From contig DMXN01000032.1 in NCBI GenBank assembly GCA_003482885.1, positions 1,158 to 65,157 on the forward strand: a DNA stretch of 64,000 nucleotides. The letters are read 5' to 3'. Both the position numbers and the translations under genes were made by a program. How positions within the stretch are numbered: position 1 is the stretch's first letter; every line of letters begins with the position of its first letter. Of the stretch, positions 63,290 through 64,000 are shown piece after piece. The stretch is from Candidatus Moraniibacteriota bacterium. Its GTDB lineage: Bacteria; Patescibacteriota; Minisyncoccia; Moranbacterales; UBA2206. The notes below the pieces were generated by a model. That model searched no databases and was not told where the DNA came from. It saw only the letters and a program-made list of their open reading frames with translations.

Positions 63290-64000
63290 TTACATTTCCC
63301 ATTTATCCCTCTTTTCTTGATCGTCAACATTATCATCATAAACAGTTTGCTCCTGTTCGGGCAAACCGAAAATTTCTCTCGGTTTGGCTCCGTCCGCCGG
63401 ACCGACGATGCCTTTTTCTTCCAAAATATCCAGCAGTCTTGCGGCTCTGGCATAGCCGACGCGCAAACGGCGTTGCAAAAAAGAAGCAGAGGCTTTTTTA
63501 GATTGCAAAATTTCTTTTTTAGCTGTTTCATATAATTCATCATTTTGCGAATCATCAAATGAATTAAATTTATCCAACTCCTGCGCAACCGCAGCAGGAT
63601 TATTTAAAGCGGATTCTTGCATATCTTCTTCATCAATAATATTTTGCGGATTTTCTTCTTTGATAAATTTAACAATTTCTTTCGCTTCTTTTTCCGTCGC
63701 AAAAACGCCCTGAACTCTTTGTGGTTTAGACGAACTGGCGGAAAGATAAAGCATGTCGCCATTGCCCAATAATTTTTCCGCGCCCGCCATATCTAAAATC
63801 GTGCGTGAATCGATTTGCGTTGCCACTTGGAAAGCAATTCTGGTGGTGATATTGGCTTTAATTAAGCCAGTAATTACTTCCACTGACGGTCGTTGCGTAG
63901 AAATAATCAAATGAATTCCCACCGCGCGCGCCATCTGCGCGATTCGCACGATTGCTCCTTCCACTTCCCTACCATGACTGCCCATCAAATCTGCCAACTC
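63290..64000 (-). CDS. ftsK: DNA translocase FtsK, C-terminal part (runs off the right edge)
   Basis: About 236 residues within the window, N-terminus missing. ELADLMGSHGREVEGAIVRI and ARAVGIHLIISTQRPSVEVI TG are the motor beta-subdomain. The C-terminal gamma domain (ASFLQRRLRVGYARAARLLD) binds the KOPS DNA motif. FtsK pumps chromosome ends through the closing septum. The stop is 10 bases upstream of the RodZ-like start, suggesting one transcript with recA. Confidence 0.93.
   Translation of the reverse strand, partial: ELADLMGSHGREVEGAIVRIAQMARAVGIHLIISTQRPSVEVITGLIKANITTRIAFQVATQIDSRTILDMAGAEKLLGNGDMLYLSASSSKPQRVQGVFATEKEAKEIVKFIKEENPQNIIDEEDMQESALNNPAAVAQELDKFNSFDDSQNDELYETAKKEILQSKKASASFLQRRLRVGYARAARLLDILEEKGIVGPADGAKPREIFGLPEQEQTVYDDNVDDQEKRDKWEM

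Noticed and set aside
1..64000. CRISPR arrays, rRNA and tRNA genes
   Set aside because: I looked for regularly spaced repeats and for recognisable rRNA or cloverleaf sequences in the gaps and saw none; a covariance search would be needed to be certain for tRNA.

Overview
The window most likely comes from a member of the Candidate Phyla Radiation (Patescibacteria, Parcubacteria-like; inference from gene content). Supporting signs are an AT-rich genome with tightly packed genes, weak or absent ribosome-binding sites on most genes, a type IV pilin set with PilC, a family 5 solute-binding protein next to secG, RNase J, RodZ-like and FtsK genes, several AbiE and DUF4143 modules, and many short palindromic repeats. 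TGA is used as a normal stop (for example the ATGA overlaps at 4946-4949 and 28291-28294), so the standard bacterial code applies. I see no rRNA, tRNA or CRISPR array. Nearly everything is on the minus strand; the exceptions are secG-SBP-manC-manB (21513-26355), a TrmB-like regulator (48098-48889) and rpmB (51077-51253).

Layout. 1-10100: cell surface and pilus genes (a fibre-like repeat protein running off the left edge, three prepilin-like proteins, a beta-helix/lipase protein, PilC). 10292-21292: nucleotidyltransferase, uvrA, YgjP-type peptidase, a GC-rich PKD protein, a 990-residue surface protein, lexA and an anchored thioredoxin-like protein; two decayed genes (a DUF4143 and an AbiEii remnant) lie in the gaps. 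21513-26355: secG, solute-binding protein and GDP-mannose precursor genes. 26426-31731: trpS, a TdeIII-like restriction-modification pair whose endonuclease is cut by an in-frame TGA, and RNase J. 31902-36683: beta-propeller protein and PBP1A. 36752-38063: first AbiE pair. 38221-45105: a tight run from ruvC through a 7TM protein, a RimK/RimB-like fusion, two more ATP-grasp ligases, a glycosyltransferase and a MATCAP/DUF1704-like peptidase. 45162-46549: second AbiE pair. 46792-47906: a 40-residue peptide gene coupled to a radical SAM enzyme that carries the same N-terminal motif. 48098-53547: TrmB-like regulator, RNA ligase-like protein, yebC, M50 protease, rpmB, third AbiE pair, ndk. 53659-54837: DUF4143 ATPase behind a large inverted repeat. 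55112-61048: a four-gene AlwI-type restriction cassette headed by a RadC-methyltransferase fusion. 61203-64000: recA, rodZ-like and ftsK.

The most interesting items are: (1) the peptide plus radical SAM pair sharing GFEGSAG, which looks like an undescribed RiPP-type system; (2) the ATP-grasp/retropepsin/7TM/MATCAP run, a candidate peptide-tagging and trimming system; (3) the RadC-methyltransferase fusion opening an AlwI-type cassette; (4) two AbiE modules bracketed by long direct repeats, one apparently inserted into a terminator once shared by rpmB and ndk; and (5) the TGA-split TdeIII-like endonuclease.
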